A stretch of DNA of 64,000 bases, taken from assembly GCF_020687505.1 (NCBI RefSeq), contig NZ_JAJEQT010000004.1. One strand, given 5' to 3'. The stretch is from Coprococcus_C hominis. Lineage in GTDB: Bacteria; Bacillota; Clostridia; Lachnospirales; Lachnospiraceae. A model generated the notes under the pieces. The model did not search any database. It was not told the origin of the DNA and saw only the letters and a program-made list of their open reading frames with translations. Positions 25,505 to 35,215 of the stretch are shown here, one piece after another (the first letter of the stretch is position 1; each line of letters starts with the position of its first letter). Both the position numbers and the translations under genes were made by a program.

Positions 25505-27115
25505 TTAAAACGCTTTGCGCTTTCGGTCAAGCATTTCATCAAAACGGCTGATATAATCATCGACAGATTTGCAGTTTTCTACCCGCTCCACACGATTTTC
25601 TGCATGATAGACAAGCTTCGTCGACGCGCCCGCGCCCGCCGCAATGATATCTGTCATCTCTTCCATAATCAAAATATTATATAAGCATTCGCAGCCCGGC
25701 TTCGCATATCCGACATTCTCCAGATTGCCGCCGATATTTTTCTGCCGGTACAGATAATACGGTTCCATGCCAAGTGCCTGCGCCGTCTCCTGTGCCGCCG
25801 TATGCATCGCATCCATGTCATGATGGATTGTGGATTTGTAATCATCCATCTGCTGGTTCAGATTCGCTGCACGCTTGATTGCCAGGGAATGTACCGTCAG
25901 GCTCTCCGGTGCCAATGCCCGGATTTCTTCTAACGTATGTTTCATCGCGTGTAAGTCTTCTCCCGGAAGTCCCGCAATCAGATCCATGTTGATGTTATCA
26001 AAGCCCGCCTGCCTTGCCATCGCAAATGCTTCCTTCACCTGAGCCGCATTGTGCGCACGCCCGATTGTCCGTAGTGTCTCGTCATTCATCGTCTGTGGAT
26101 TGATGCTGATCCGCGTCACGCCATATTCCTTCATCACCGCAAGCTTCTCCGGGGTGATGCTGTCCGGGCGTCCTGCCTCCACGGTAAACTCCACAAGCCC
26201 ATCGGCAACCTCCGGTTCCTGCAGCCGGAATACGGTCTGAATCTGCTTCAATAGCACCGCAAGCAACTCATGCGAGATCGACGTCGGCGTTCCGCCGCCA
26301 ATGTAGATTGCCACTAACCGTTTGTGCTTATACTGTTCTGCCACATAGGCTAACTCCTTACACAGCGTGTCAATATAGGTCTTTGCTTTCTCCGCATAAA
26401 TCCCAATCGGATACGATGTGAAGGAACAATACAGACACCGGCTTGGGCAAAACGGAATCCCGACATACAGACAATAGTCGTTGTCAAGATCAATTCCCTT
26501 CACCAGACGATGCTCGTTTTCTGCCACCGTCGTTGCAAGCTCTGCTTTCTGCACGCTTGTGTCGTAGATATCGCGGTAATATTGTACGATTCTATCGTGT
26601 ATTTCCTGCTGTTTTTCATGTGTCCGATCTACATGCTCCTCGGCATCATGTCCGTTCATGCCAGCTTCATCTGTCTGTTCCGCCAGATGCTCCAGAAGCT
26701 TCGTCATCGCGATCTTCGTCGGACGTACTCCCGTCAGGTCGCCCCACGGAAGTCTCCGGTCTGCAAACTGTCCAAGCAGCCGGTAAGACGCCATTTTCAA
26801 CACATTTCGGAATTCTGGCTTATTCCGGTAATCAGCAAGAATCTTCGCCCGCAGTCCACAGGTGGATATCAACAGCTTATCCTTATACGCCGGAAGCTCT
26901 GGCACCTCCTGCAGATCATCCGGCTTGTCGCACTCATGTCCATGCTTGCACACAGTGAGAATCGTAAAAGCTTCCTCATATCGGATCAGGAGCCGCAGAT
27001 CAAAATCGTCGGACAAGCCCGTGTCCTCGACGATCTTCACGCCCGGATAAAACGCCATGATCATCGCCCGCAGGTCGTTGTTATATAATTGGTTATTCTG
27101 GTCTAGCAGTATCAT
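25505..27115 (-). CDS. hemZ: Radical SAM coproporphyrinogen dehydrogenase HemZ-like
   Basis: 536 residues from ATG 27115 (MILLDQNNQLYNNDLRAM), 1 nt after the MBL stop; a start 12 codons upstream is open. A ~160-residue N-terminal domain of the HemZ type precedes the radical SAM core with GIPFCPSRCLYCSF (C-x3-C-x2-C, 4Fe-4S) and the GGGTPT SAM motif. Family members act on coproporphyrinogen III; in anaerobes lacking other haem genes the real substrate is often uncertain. Conserved neighbours are the MBL hydrolase and hisS. Confidence 0.87.
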   Translation of the reverse strand: MILLDQNNQLYNNDLRAMIMAFYPGVKIVEDTGLSDDFDLRLLIRYEEAFTILTVCKHGHECDKPDDLQEVPELPAYKDKLLISTCGLRAKILADYRNKPEFRNVLKMASYRLLGQFADRRLPWGDLTGVRPTKIAMTKLLEHLAEQTDEAGMNGHDAEEHVDRTHEKQQEIHDRIVQYYRDIYDTSVQKAELATTVAENEHRLVKGIDLDNDYCLYVGIPFCPSRCLYCSFTSYPIGIYAEKAKTYIDTLCKELAYVAEQYKHKRLVAIYIGGGTPTSISHELLAVLLKQIQTVFRLQEPEVADGLVEFTVEAGRPDSITPEKLAVMKEYGVTRISINPQTMNDETLRTIGRAHNAAQVKEAFAMARQAGFDNINMDLIAGLPGEDLHAMKHTLEEIRALAPESLTVHSLAIKRAANLNQQMDDYKSTIHHDMDAMHTAAQETAQALGMEPYYLYRQKNIGGNLENVGYAKPGCECLYNILIMEEMTDIIAAGAGASTKLVYHAENRVERVENCKSVDDYISRFDEMLDRKRKAF

Positions 27116-27116
27116 C

Positions 27117-27749
27117 TTAGAAATACGGATTGCCCGTCTTTTCCTTTCCAATCATTGTCTGTGCATCATGTCCCGGAAGCACGAGTGTCTCATCTGGAAG
27201 CACAAATAATTTCTCACGAATGGCATCTTCCAGAGCCTTCGCATCGCCCGTCGGGAAGTCCGTTCTTCCGACACTGTAGCAAAACAGCGTATCGCCGGTA
27301 AAAACTACATTCTCCTCTGGGAAATAATAGCACATGCCGCCCTTCGTATGTCCCGGTACTAACAGGCACTTACATTTCCGTCCAAGTACCTCGATCTCGG
27401 CGTCATCTTCCAAATAGATATCCGCCTGCGCCGTAAATGCTGCGCCAAATGGCGATGACAGATTCAGAGCCGGACTCTCCATGACTTCCTTCTCCTTAGC
27501 TGCCGCATACACCTTAATATCCGGGTACTCCTTCTTCACGCCAGCCAGCGCCCCGATATGGTCGAAATGTCCATGCGTCAAGAGCACCGTCGTTGGTGTC
27601 ACACCTTTATCCTTCCAATCGCGAATCAACACATCTGCGCGATCCGCCGGATCTATAATAAGCGCTTCCTTCGTCTCTGTATCAACTACCGTATAACAAT
27701 TCGTCGCACAGATACCAAGCACTTTCTTTGTAATCTCAATCTTTCCCAT
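27117..27749 (-). CDS. Metallo-beta-lactamase-fold hydrolase (glyoxalase II-like)
   Basis: 210 residues. The metal site THGHFDHIGAL (H-x-H-x-D-H) is at about residues 59-69, then LVPGHTKGGMCYYF, FTGDTLF and the late LPGHDAQT. Such short MBL proteins near relA and hemZ are typical in clostridia and resemble hydroxyacylglutathione hydrolases, but their substrate is unknown. It is the first gene after the hairpin cluster 27786-28208 and is tightly linked to hemZ. Confidence 0.88.
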   Translation of the reverse strand: MGKIEITKKVLGICATNCYTVVDTETKEALIIDPADRADVLIRDWKDKGVTPTTVLLTHGHFDHIGALAGVKKEYPDIKVYAAAKEKEVMESPALNLSSPFGAAFTAQADIYLEDDAEIEVLGRKCKCLLVPGHTKGGMCYYFPEENVVFTGDTLFCYSVGRTDFPTGDAKALEDAIREKLFVLPDETLVLPGHDAQTMIGKEKTGNPYF

Positions 27750-27785
27750 ATATCTCCTTTCAAGGTAACGATTGCGGTAACCCGT

Positions 27786-28032
27786 AATTTGTGAATATCT
27801 GCCATGTTAATCTTTACTGTATAAGATGTATTGAAACTAAGAAGTACTAGATGTTCTGTTACATGTATCGATATCGTACGCAACCGCCGCCAATTCGCCA
27901 TCCATGGCTCAGTGGCGGCTTGTTTGAACATCGTGTTCAAACATTGCTGAATATTCTCAGAACATCAAGAACTTCTAAGTTCCAAACATATTTATACAGT
28001 AAAGATTAACATGGCATATATATTCACAAATT
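27786..28032. repeat. Long hairpin element, type B, with nested stems
   Basis: Left arm 27786-27824 and right arm 27992-28032 are ~39-nt near-perfect inverted repeats. Nested inside, 27835-27858 pairs with 27958-27981 (21 of 24). The core carries GCCGCC/GGCGGC (27886-27919) and a 9-bp hairpin GTTTGAACA-TCG-TGTTCAAAC (27922-27942). No coding frame of note. It fills the first half of the 485-nt gap between MBL and relA, where no gene was found. Confidence 0.85.
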
Positions 28033-28058
28033 ACTGCATCTACCACAATCTGTAGATT

Positions 28059-28208
28059 GAGTTGGACACAATCTACCAATTCATATGCAGACCGTTGAAG
28101 CACGCTGGCACTTAATGAGCGACTGCTCTTTGTCGCGAATTTAGTACCACTGCGTGCTGAACCGAGCGAGAGCGCGTCTGCATGGAATTGCGCAGTTGTG
28201 TTCAACTC
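28059..28208 (+). repeat. Long hairpin element, type A, copy 1
   Basis: Imperfect arms (28059-28092 and 28176-28208, about 26 of 33 paired) enclose a core 28088-28180 beginning CAGACCGTTGAAGCACGC and ending AGCGAGAGCGCGTCTG. CAGAC pairs with GTCTG and AGCACGC with GCGTGCT. The same core occurs at 39051-39137 on the opposite strand, with only the tip loop and the arms differing. The core reads on the strand opposite to the surrounding genes here. Confidence 0.88.
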
Positions 28209-28234
28209 TTCCACCAATACGTTAATTCATACAA

Positions 28235-30511
28235 TCAACCCGTAGTCCGCTCGATATCGATGATTCCCTCTACGTTCCGGATCTTCGCGATCAGCTTGTT
28301 GAGCTGCTCCTTCGAGCGAATCTCAAACTTCACGGAAACCGTCGCCTTGCCCTGCTTATTGACACGGACATTCATACCTGTCAGGTTGATGTTCTCCTCA
28401 TTGAAGATCTTCGACAGCGAGAACACCAAACCCTTACTATCGTTCGCGTAAATGTTAATCTCCGTCATATACATCTTCTGATTCTGCAGCAGATCTTCAG
28501 ACCATTCCGCCTCAATCAGACGTTTCCGGTCAAATTCATCCATGCAGAGGACATTTACGCAATCGGTACGATGAATGGATACTCCACGTCCACGCGTGAT
28601 GTAACCGACGATCTCATCACCCGGTACTGGAGCACAGCAGCGTGAAAAACGCACTGCAACATCGTCCATACCTTTGACCACAATACCACCCTTGGCATGC
28701 TTGTGACTTTCGCCTCTGCCCGGTGTGTTGATCTTGTCAACAATCTGTTCCTCTGTGATCTTCTTTGCTTCTTCTTTTTTGTATTCTTCCTGCAGACGGT
28801 TGACAACCTGTCCTTCTTTCAGGCCGCCATGTCCGATTGATGCAAGCACGGCATCCCATGTCAGGAAGTTGTATTTCTTCATTACCTTTTCCTGCAGTTC
28901 CGGCAGCAAAAGGTTCGATAACACGATACCCTTTGTCTTACAGTATGCCGCCATCGCATCTTTACCACGCTGGATATTATCTGTCTTGTTCTCCTGCCGG
29001 AACCACTGGTTAATCTTCGTCTTTGCCTGTGAACTCTTTACCACAGACAGCCAGTCCATACTTGGACCTTTGGAGTTCTGCGATGTGATAATCTCAACAC
29101 GATCACCATTATGAAGCTCTGTCTCGATCGGCACCTGCCGTCCATTGACACGCGCACCAATCAGCTTGTTTCCGACCGCCGTATGAATGCTGTATGCAAA
29201 ATCAATTGGTGTAGAACCAGCCGGAAGATTCTTGACATCGCCCGCTGGTGTAAATACATACACCTGATCTGAAAACAGATCCAAATCTGTCTTGATGGCG
29301 TTCATGAATTCCTTGTTATCTGTCGTATCGGTCTGCCATTCCAGAATCTGTCTGAGCCAGCTTAACTTCTGCTCTTCGTTATCGTTCTTGCCACTGCCGC
29401 CTTCTTTGTATTTCCAATGTGCAGCAATACCATATTCCGCGGTACGGTGCATCTCGTAGGTTCGAATCTGAATCTCGAACGGACGACCACCCGGTCCAAT
29501 CAATGTCGTGTGGAGAGACTGGTACATGTTCTCTTTCGGCATTGCGATATAATCTTTGAAACGTCCCGGAATTGGCTTGTATTTCTCATGAATAATTCCG
29601 AGTGCCGCATAACAATCCCGTACCGTATCGACCTTGATACGAATTGCATGAATATCGTAAATCTGGTCGAGCGTCTTATTCTGCGTGATCATTTTCTTAT
29701 AGATGGAGAACAGATGCTTGACACGTCCGTCTACCTCTGCCTCGATGCCAGCTTCCTTCATATACTGCTTAACCTGTTCTACCATCTGTACGATGAAATC
29801 CTCGCTCGCATTCAGTCGTGTGGTGATCTCTTCCTTTAAGTTCTTGTATACCTCTGGATAGAGATACTGCATGGAGAGGTCATCGAGTTCGACCTTGATC
29901 TTGGAAATACCAAGACGGTGTGCGAGTGGTGCGTAAATATCCATCGTCTCACGCGACTTTTCGATCTGCTTTGCCGGTGACTGGTACTGCATTGTACGCA
30001 GATTGTGCAGACGGTCGGCAAGCTTGATCAGGATGACACGGATATCCTTCGCCATCGCAAGGAACATCTTACGCAGGTTCTCTGCCTGAACCTCGATCTT
30101 ATCCTGTGACAGATCGAGCTGTGTCAGCTTCGTAACGCCATCGACAAGCAGTGCTACCTCTTCGGAGAATTCCTTTGCAATCTCCTCCCGCGTCATGACC
30201 GTATCCTCTACAACATCATGCAGGATTCCTGCTACGATCGTCTCTTTATCAAGTTCCAGTTCTGCCAGAATGATTGCCACGCAAAGCGGGTGAATAATAT
30301 ATGGTTCCCCGGACTTTCGCTTCTGACCTTCGTGCGCTTTGCTTGCAATCTTATACGCCTTCTCGATCTCCGACAGATCCGTCGTCGGACGATACGCGCG
30401 AATGGTAGCAATCAATTTTTTATACAATTCCTCCGGCGGCGTAAAATCCTCCGGTTTACTGATTTCTTTTTTCAGTGTATCATGTGGTATCTTATAGGTT
30501 GTATCCGCCAT
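28235..30511 (-). CDS. relA: (p)ppGpp synthetase/hydrolase, RelA/SpoT family
   Basis: 758 residues from ATG (MADTTYKIPHDTLKKE), SD GGTGAG at 8 nt. Domain order is that of bifunctional Rel: HD hydrolase domain with HDVVEDT at about 97-103, synthetase domain (RGRFKDYIAMPK, YQSLHTTLIG), TGS (VYVFTPAGDVKNLPAGSTPI), and the C-terminal ACT (TEINIYANDSKGLVF). Intact HD residues suggest it both makes and degrades the alarmone. Follows apt by 5 nt; an apt-relA pair is typical of Firmicutes. Confidence 0.96.
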   Translation of the reverse strand: MADTTYKIPHDTLKKEISKPEDFTPPEELYKKLIATIRAYRPTTDLSEIEKAYKIASKAHEGQKRKSGEPYIIHPLCVAIILAELELDKETIVAGILHDVVEDTVMTREEIAKEFSEEVALLVDGVTKLTQLDLSQDKIEVQAENLRKMFLAMAKDIRVILIKLADRLHNLRTMQYQSPAKQIEKSRETMDIYAPLAHRLGISKIKVELDDLSMQYLYPEVYKNLKEEITTRLNASEDFIVQMVEQVKQYMKEAGIEAEVDGRVKHLFSIYKKMITQNKTLDQIYDIHAIRIKVDTVRDCYAALGIIHEKYKPIPGRFKDYIAMPKENMYQSLHTTLIGPGGRPFEIQIRTYEMHRTAEYGIAAHWKYKEGGSGKNDNEEQKLSWLRQILEWQTDTTDNKEFMNAIKTDLDLFSDQVYVFTPAGDVKNLPAGSTPIDFAYSIHTAVGNKLIGARVNGRQVPIETELHNGDRVEIITSQNSKGPSMDWLSVVKSSQAKTKINQWFRQENKTDNIQRGKDAMAAYCKTKGIVLSNLLLPELQEKVMKKYNFLTWDAVLASIGHGGLKEGQVVNRLQEEYKKEEAKKITEEQIVDKINTPGRGESHKHAKGGIVVKGMDDVAVRFSRCCAPVPGDEIVGYITRGRGVSIHRTDCVNVLCMDEFDRKRLIEAEWSEDLLQNQKMYMTEINIYANDSKGLVFSLSKIFNEENINLTGMNVRVNKQGKATVSVKFEIRSKEQLNKLIAKIRNVEGIIDIERTTG

Positions 30512-30516
30512 AAAAA

Positions 30517-31041
30517 TCACTCACCTTCGTACTGTACAACAGATGCTACATCGTAGCCCTCCAGCAATTTTCTTCCTCCAAGATTGGTCAGCTCGATCAA
30601 GAAGATCATCTTTACTACCTCACCACCCAGCTCTTCGACGAGCTTGGCTGCTGCCTGAATCGTACCGCCTGTCGCTATCAGATCATCGACCAGTACAACC
30701 TTGTCGCCCGGCTTGATCGCATCCTTATGGATCTCGATCGTTGCAGAACCGTACTCCAGATCGTAGCTCATCTCGACTGTCTCACGTGGCAGCTTTCCTT
30801 TCTTACGAACCGGGATAAATCCCTTCTTGTTCATATAGGCAAGTGGTGCGCCAAAGATAAATCCTCTCGACTCTGTACCTGCGATCAGATCATAGTCCAC
30901 TCCATCTAACAGCTTGTTCAGCTCATCAATTGCCAGTGCATACCCTTCCGGGCTTTCCAGTACACTTGTCACATCTCGGAATATAATCCCCTTACTTGGG
31001 AAATCCGGAATACTGATGATATAATCCTTTACACTCTTCAT
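30517..31041 (-). CDS. apt: Adenine phosphoribosyltransferase
   Basis: 174 residues from ATG (MKSVKDYIISIPDFPSKG) with AGGAGGAGC upstream; the longer frame that overlaps recJ lacks SD. The PRPP-binding motif VVLVDDLIATGGT is at about 117-129, and SRGFIFGAPLAY is the family-specific segment. Salvages adenine to AMP. Lies between recJ and relA in the conserved order. Confidence 0.96.
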   Translation of the reverse strand: MKSVKDYIISIPDFPSKGIIFRDVTSVLESPEGYALAIDELNKLLDGVDYDLIAGTESRGFIFGAPLAYMNKKGFIPVRKKGKLPRETVEMSYDLEYGSATIEIHKDAIKPGDKVVLVDDLIATGGTIQAAAKLVEELGGEVVKMIFLIELTNLGGRKLLEGYDVASVVQYEGE

Positions 31042-31069
31042 TTGCGCTCCTCCTACCTTCACGTATGCT

Positions 31070-32917
31070 CTATTTTGATGTTTCATAATATACGCTTTTC
31101 CGGATTGATACCGGCTCCATCTGAATCGAAACAGTTCCATTGAATTCGTTCTTCTTCATATGATACAGAATATCAATCAGTGCATGGTTTTGTAAACCCT
31201 TCAATATTTTATCACATTCTTTGTCTCCAAACCACACTTTTATGTTATCCAATAGCTCTTTTCCACGAAATACCATGCCGTTTATGCGCGTGCCATTGCC
31301 ATCGACAAACGTGCAACGTGCGTATTGCCCTTCATTTCCAACCATTTTGATCGATCGAATACCCATTTTCACGATACCGAACAATGGTCTTACATTGGCA
31401 GTTCCGTATGGTTCCAGCTTTGCAAGCTCCTCATAGAGGGGCAATGTCAGCTGCTTGATGGCACAGGATTCATCCACATACAGCTTCTCGACGAGATCCG
31501 CGTCTGTCAGATTGCAATCCCGGTTTAACGCTTCGCGTAACGGTTCGAGTGCTTCGCGCGTAATCGTAAAGCCCGCCGCCATCGGGTGTCCGCCAACCTT
31601 CACAAACAACTCTTTATGTTCACAGAGCTTATCAAACATATTATACGTCTCAATCGAACGCCCGGAGCCTTTCAGTCCATGTCCATTTTCCGCATCGGTA
31701 AAAACAAGCGTCGGACGGTAAAATGCTTCCTTCAGCTTGCTCGCGATCAGTCCCGCGATGCTCTCATGAATCCCCGGCATATACAGGACGATAACCTTAT
31801 CATCCCCGATTTTCTTTTCTTTCACACCATCTTCGGTCGGAATCATGCGAATATCCTTTCGCACCCAGTCCGTTGCCGTCCGCACACCGCGGTCGGTCAT
31901 CTCCTTCCGCAGTTCGTTGAGCTTCGCCATATCCTGTGCCAGGCTTTCCGCCCGCGCCGGATCATCGGTCAGCAGCAGCTCCACGCCCTCTTTCGCACTT
32001 TCCAGTCGTCCGGTCGAGTTCAGACTCGGACCAATCCGGAAGCTCAAATGATGCACCTCGATTGGCTTTCCATCAAGACCTAACGCTTTCTTCAACGCAT
32101 TGATTCCAAGATTCGTACTGTTCGTAAGTCTCCGCAGTCCACGCTTGACAAAGATCCGGTTCTCATCTGTGAGCGGCATGATATCACACACCGTACCAAG
32201 CGCTAAGATATCCATATAGGCATCTTCGTCTTCCCACGGAAGCTCCGTCACCCGGTATAAATGCCGGATGAATTTGTACGCCACACCAGCGCCGCATAAG
32301 TCCTTGTAGGGATATGCGCAATCCGGGCGGTGCGGATCGATCACGGCATCCGCGTTCACATACAGATAATTTTTTTCTCCGTTTTCCGTCACCTCGCACG
32401 GCACCTCATGATGATCCGTAACGATCACCGTCATTCCAAGTTCTTTCGCCCGGGTGACTGCGGTCTCCGCCGCAATTCCATTGTCACAGGTGATAATCGT
32501 ATCCACGCCATCGGCGTATGCCGCTTCCACCAGCCGTACATTCATCCCATACCCATCCATGATCCGGTGTGGGATATCATAAGAGACATCTGCCCCTGCC
32601 TTTTGCAGCCCTTGATACAGAATATAATTCGATGTGATGCCATCTACATCGTAATCGGAGATAATACGGATTTTCTTTCCTGCCCGAATCTTTTCTTTCA
32701 TAATCTGGCAGCCCTTGTCCATGTCCTTCATTAACGCTGGATCATGAGTGTATGCAAGATCATCACTCAGATAACACGCAACCGCATCTGGCTCCGTGAT
32801 CTCCCGGTTCACGATGATATGCGCCAATATCGGGCTGATCGAGAACCGCTCTGCCAGTGCGCGGATATCTGCGGCTGGCTGTTTCACCCGCCATTCTTCT
32901 TTTTTGTACTCCGACAT
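31070..32917 (-). CDS. recJ: Single-stranded-DNA-specific exonuclease RecJ
   Basis: 615 residues. 5'-3' ssDNA exonuclease in recombination and repair. The DHH phosphoesterase motifs are present: ISDYDVDGITS (motif I), TCDNGIA, TDHHEVP (DHH motif), and in DHHA1 the GGHPMAAGFT motif at about residue 450. The C-terminal OB-like domain is present (ARCTFVDGNGTRINGMVFRG). Close to the 3' side of the secDF terminator and 28 nt before apt. Confidence 0.95.
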   Translation of the reverse strand: MSEYKKEEWRVKQPAADIRALAERFSISPILAHIIVNREITEPDAVACYLSDDLAYTHDPALMKDMDKGCQIMKEKIRAGKKIRIISDYDVDGITSNYILYQGLQKAGADVSYDIPHRIMDGYGMNVRLVEAAYADGVDTIITCDNGIAAETAVTRAKELGMTVIVTDHHEVPCEVTENGEKNYLYVNADAVIDPHRPDCAYPYKDLCGAGVAYKFIRHLYRVTELPWEDEDAYMDILALGTVCDIMPLTDENRIFVKRGLRRLTNSTNLGINALKKALGLDGKPIEVHHLSFRIGPSLNSTGRLESAKEGVELLLTDDPARAESLAQDMAKLNELRKEMTDRGVRTATDWVRKDIRMIPTEDGVKEKKIGDDKVIVLYMPGIHESIAGLIASKLKEAFYRPTLVFTDAENGHGLKGSGRSIETYNMFDKLCEHKELFVKVGGHPMAAGFTITREALEPLREALNRDCNLTDADLVEKLYVDESCAIKQLTLPLYEELAKLEPYGTANVRPLFGIVKMGIRSIKMVGNEGQYARCTFVDGNGTRINGMVFRGKELLDNIKVWFGDKECDKILKGLQNHALIDILYHMKKNEFNGTVSIQMEPVSIRKSVYYETSK

Positions 32918-32948
32918 ATCTGTGTTCCTCTCTTCTTCACTTAAAAAT

Positions 32949-32968
32949 GGGGCTGCCGAAACAGCCCC
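32949..32968 (-). terminator. Intrinsic terminator after secDF
   Basis: GGGGCTG/CAGCCCC stem with a 6-nt loop; on the minus strand it is followed by ATTTTTAAG, 12 nt beyond the secDF stop. Confidence 0.8.
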
Positions 32969-32980
32969 ACCTTATTTTAC

Positions 32981-35191
32981 TTATGCATTTTTCTTGGAGA
33001 ATTTCTTCTTCATTGTATACCAGAGTGGTCCGGTGATACATACAGATGAATAAGCACCACACACGATACCAAGCATCAATGTGAATGTAAATTCTTTCAG
33101 AGAAGTTACGCCCATCACGAACAATACAAATACCATGATAAAGGTTGTCAGGGATGTATAAATTGTTCTTGTAAATGTCTGTCCGATACTCTTGTTGACA
33201 AGCTCTTCCAGACTTTCTTTACTATCCTGTGTCCGCATATTCTCACGAATACGGTCGAAGATAATGATTGTCGCGTTGATCGAGTAACCTACGATTGTCA
33301 GCATACACGCAATAAATGTATTACCAACGGACAGTGTTCCGATGGAGTATGCCGCAAATACAACCAATACATCATGTACAAGAGCAAGCACCGCACTGAC
33401 ACCAAACTTCACGTCAGAGAACCGGAACGCAATGTACAGAAGCATCAATACAGAAGATACTGCAATCGCTACGATCGCATCTTTCTTCATCTCACCACTG
33501 ATGGTAGAACTGATACTCTGGTTGTCCACTTCTGTTGCCTTAAACTGTGATTTCAACAGGTCGTCAATCTTTGCACTCTGCTCTTCTGTAAGCTCGGATG
33601 TCTTGAAGATAACCTGATTGTTTCCTTCTACTGTCTGAATCTGAATCGTTCCAGCATCAATACCCGCTGTTTCTGCTATCACTGGTGCAACCTCAGACTC
33701 TGCACGCTCCAGTGTATATACATCGTCCTCTGCAAAAGTAGCAGTTGTTGATGTACCACCGGTAAACTCCAGACTGTAATTTAATGACTTGCCAATTCTT
33801 GAATGGTTTACACCGAGGAACGCAAGTCCTGCAATGATCACGATCAAAGAAGCAACACCACAAATCTTGAAGTTCTTTACATATCCGTGAATCTTTGGCT
33901 CCTTTGCCTTACCATACATCTTTGGATTCTGTACGCCAAGCTCTAAGAACGAATTCAAAAGCATCTTTGTCACAAACAATGCGGTAAACATAGAAAGGAC
34001 AATACCAAGCATCAATGTAACCGCGAATCCCTTGATACTACCAGAGCCAAGGATCATCAAAACAACGGTTGCAATCAAAGTTGTAATATTACCATCCAAA
34101 ATCGCGGAAAGCGCTTTGGAGAAACCTGCCTTCACTGCCGCACGCACACCGCTGCCTGCAGAGATCTCCTCACGGATACGTGTGAAAATGATGACATTCG
34201 CATCCACTGCCATACCGATTGACAGGATAATACCTGCAATACCAGGAAGTGTCAGTGTGATGTGTCGGATGCTCAGAATCAAAAGCATCAATACAACATA
34301 ACCTGTCAGTGCTAAGCTGGCAATAAATCCTGGGAAACGATACAGTACAATCATCAAGATACATACCAAGCCAAAACCGATCGCACCGGCGATCAAGCTT
34401 GTTGATACTGCTTTCTGACCAAGCTTTGCACCAACGATATTATACTGAATCTGCTTCAACTCCAGAGGCAGCGCACCAATCTTAATTGTTGATGCAAGGC
34501 TTTCTGCCTCATCATAGCTGGAAATCTTATTGATAACTGCATTACCATCTGTGATTGCACTCTGTACAGTTGGAGCACTTGCAACGGCTCCATCATAGAT
34601 GATATAGATTGGCTTTCCAATATTGGCTGCAGTTGCAGTTGCAAACTTCTGCGCACCTTCATCTGTAAACTGAAGCTGTACAACATAATCCTTCACTGTA
34701 CCACTGTCGTCCACACCTGCCTGTGCGTTCTTGATATCAGAACCTGTCAGAACTGCTTCGTATGCATCGTTCGTACCATTGTTCTGATTCTGCTGCCAGA
34801 TTGTATAGTTCTCGGAATCAAGGAACAGAAGCTGTCCCGGCTGACCGAGTTCATCCAATACGTCATGCGCATCTACCTTCTCTGTGTTCAGAGGAATCTC
34901 AACCGTGATACGGTCATTTCCTTCCTGATACACTTCACCTTCTGAACTGTACGCATCGACTCTTCGCTGCAGCTTATCCACAGTTGCTTTAATCTCGTCG
35001 CTTGTCGGCTTCTCATCCTGAATCTCATAGGTTACGGACAAACCGCCCTGCAGATCCAGTCCCAACGGAACATTCGCAGTTTTACCGGATTCATTCTGTC
35101 CTACACCAGCGATTGCCATATAGATACCGCCAGCCAGAAGCAGGAAGAAAATAATCAGATTGATGACTGCTTTTCTTTTTGTTTTCTTCAT
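32981..35191 (-). CDS. secDF: Protein translocase subunit SecDF (fused)
   Basis: 736 residues joining SecD and SecF in one chain. SecD half: TM1, then VPLGLDLQGGLSVTYEI (the D/GLDLxGG motif), periplasmic P1 domain, five TMs with GMAVDANVIIFTRIREE. SecF half from about residue 440: SLEFTGGTSTTATF, then IVGYSINATIIIFDRIRENM. It uses the proton motive force to assist late steps of Sec export. It follows scfB by 24 nt, the conserved clostridial order. Confidence 0.97.
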   Translation of the reverse strand: MKKTKRKAVINLIIFFLLLAGGIYMAIAGVGQNESGKTANVPLGLDLQGGLSVTYEIQDEKPTSDEIKATVDKLQRRVDAYSSEGEVYQEGNDRITVEIPLNTEKVDAHDVLDELGQPGQLLFLDSENYTIWQQNQNNGTNDAYEAVLTGSDIKNAQAGVDDSGTVKDYVVQLQFTDEGAQKFATATAANIGKPIYIIYDGAVASAPTVQSAITDGNAVINKISSYDEAESLASTIKIGALPLELKQIQYNIVGAKLGQKAVSTSLIAGAIGFGLVCILMIVLYRFPGFIASLALTGYVVLMLLILSIRHITLTLPGIAGIILSIGMAVDANVIIFTRIREEISAGSGVRAAVKAGFSKALSAILDGNITTLIATVVLMILGSGSIKGFAVTLMLGIVLSMFTALFVTKMLLNSFLELGVQNPKMYGKAKEPKIHGYVKNFKICGVASLIVIIAGLAFLGVNHSRIGKSLNYSLEFTGGTSTTATFAEDDVYTLERAESEVAPVIAETAGIDAGTIQIQTVEGNNQVIFKTSELTEEQSAKIDDLLKSQFKATEVDNQSISSTISGEMKKDAIVAIAVSSVLMLLYIAFRFSDVKFGVSAVLALVHDVLVVFAAYSIGTLSVGNTFIACMLTIVGYSINATIIIFDRIRENMRTQDSKESLEELVNKSIGQTFTRTIYTSLTTFIMVFVLFVMGVTSLKEFTFTLMLGIVCGAYSSVCITGPLWYTMKKKFSKKNA

Positions 35192-35215
35192 CTTTTTGTC
35201 TCTCCTTCATTTATT

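Noticed and set aside
27786..28208. Insertion sequence or IS200/IS605 remnant
   Set aside because: No transposase frame is present, the arms differ between copies, and no target duplications were recognised by eye.
27786..28208. Cis-regulatory riboswitch for the MBL or PII genes
   Set aside because: The shared core lies in opposite orientation relative to the downstream gene at the two loci.
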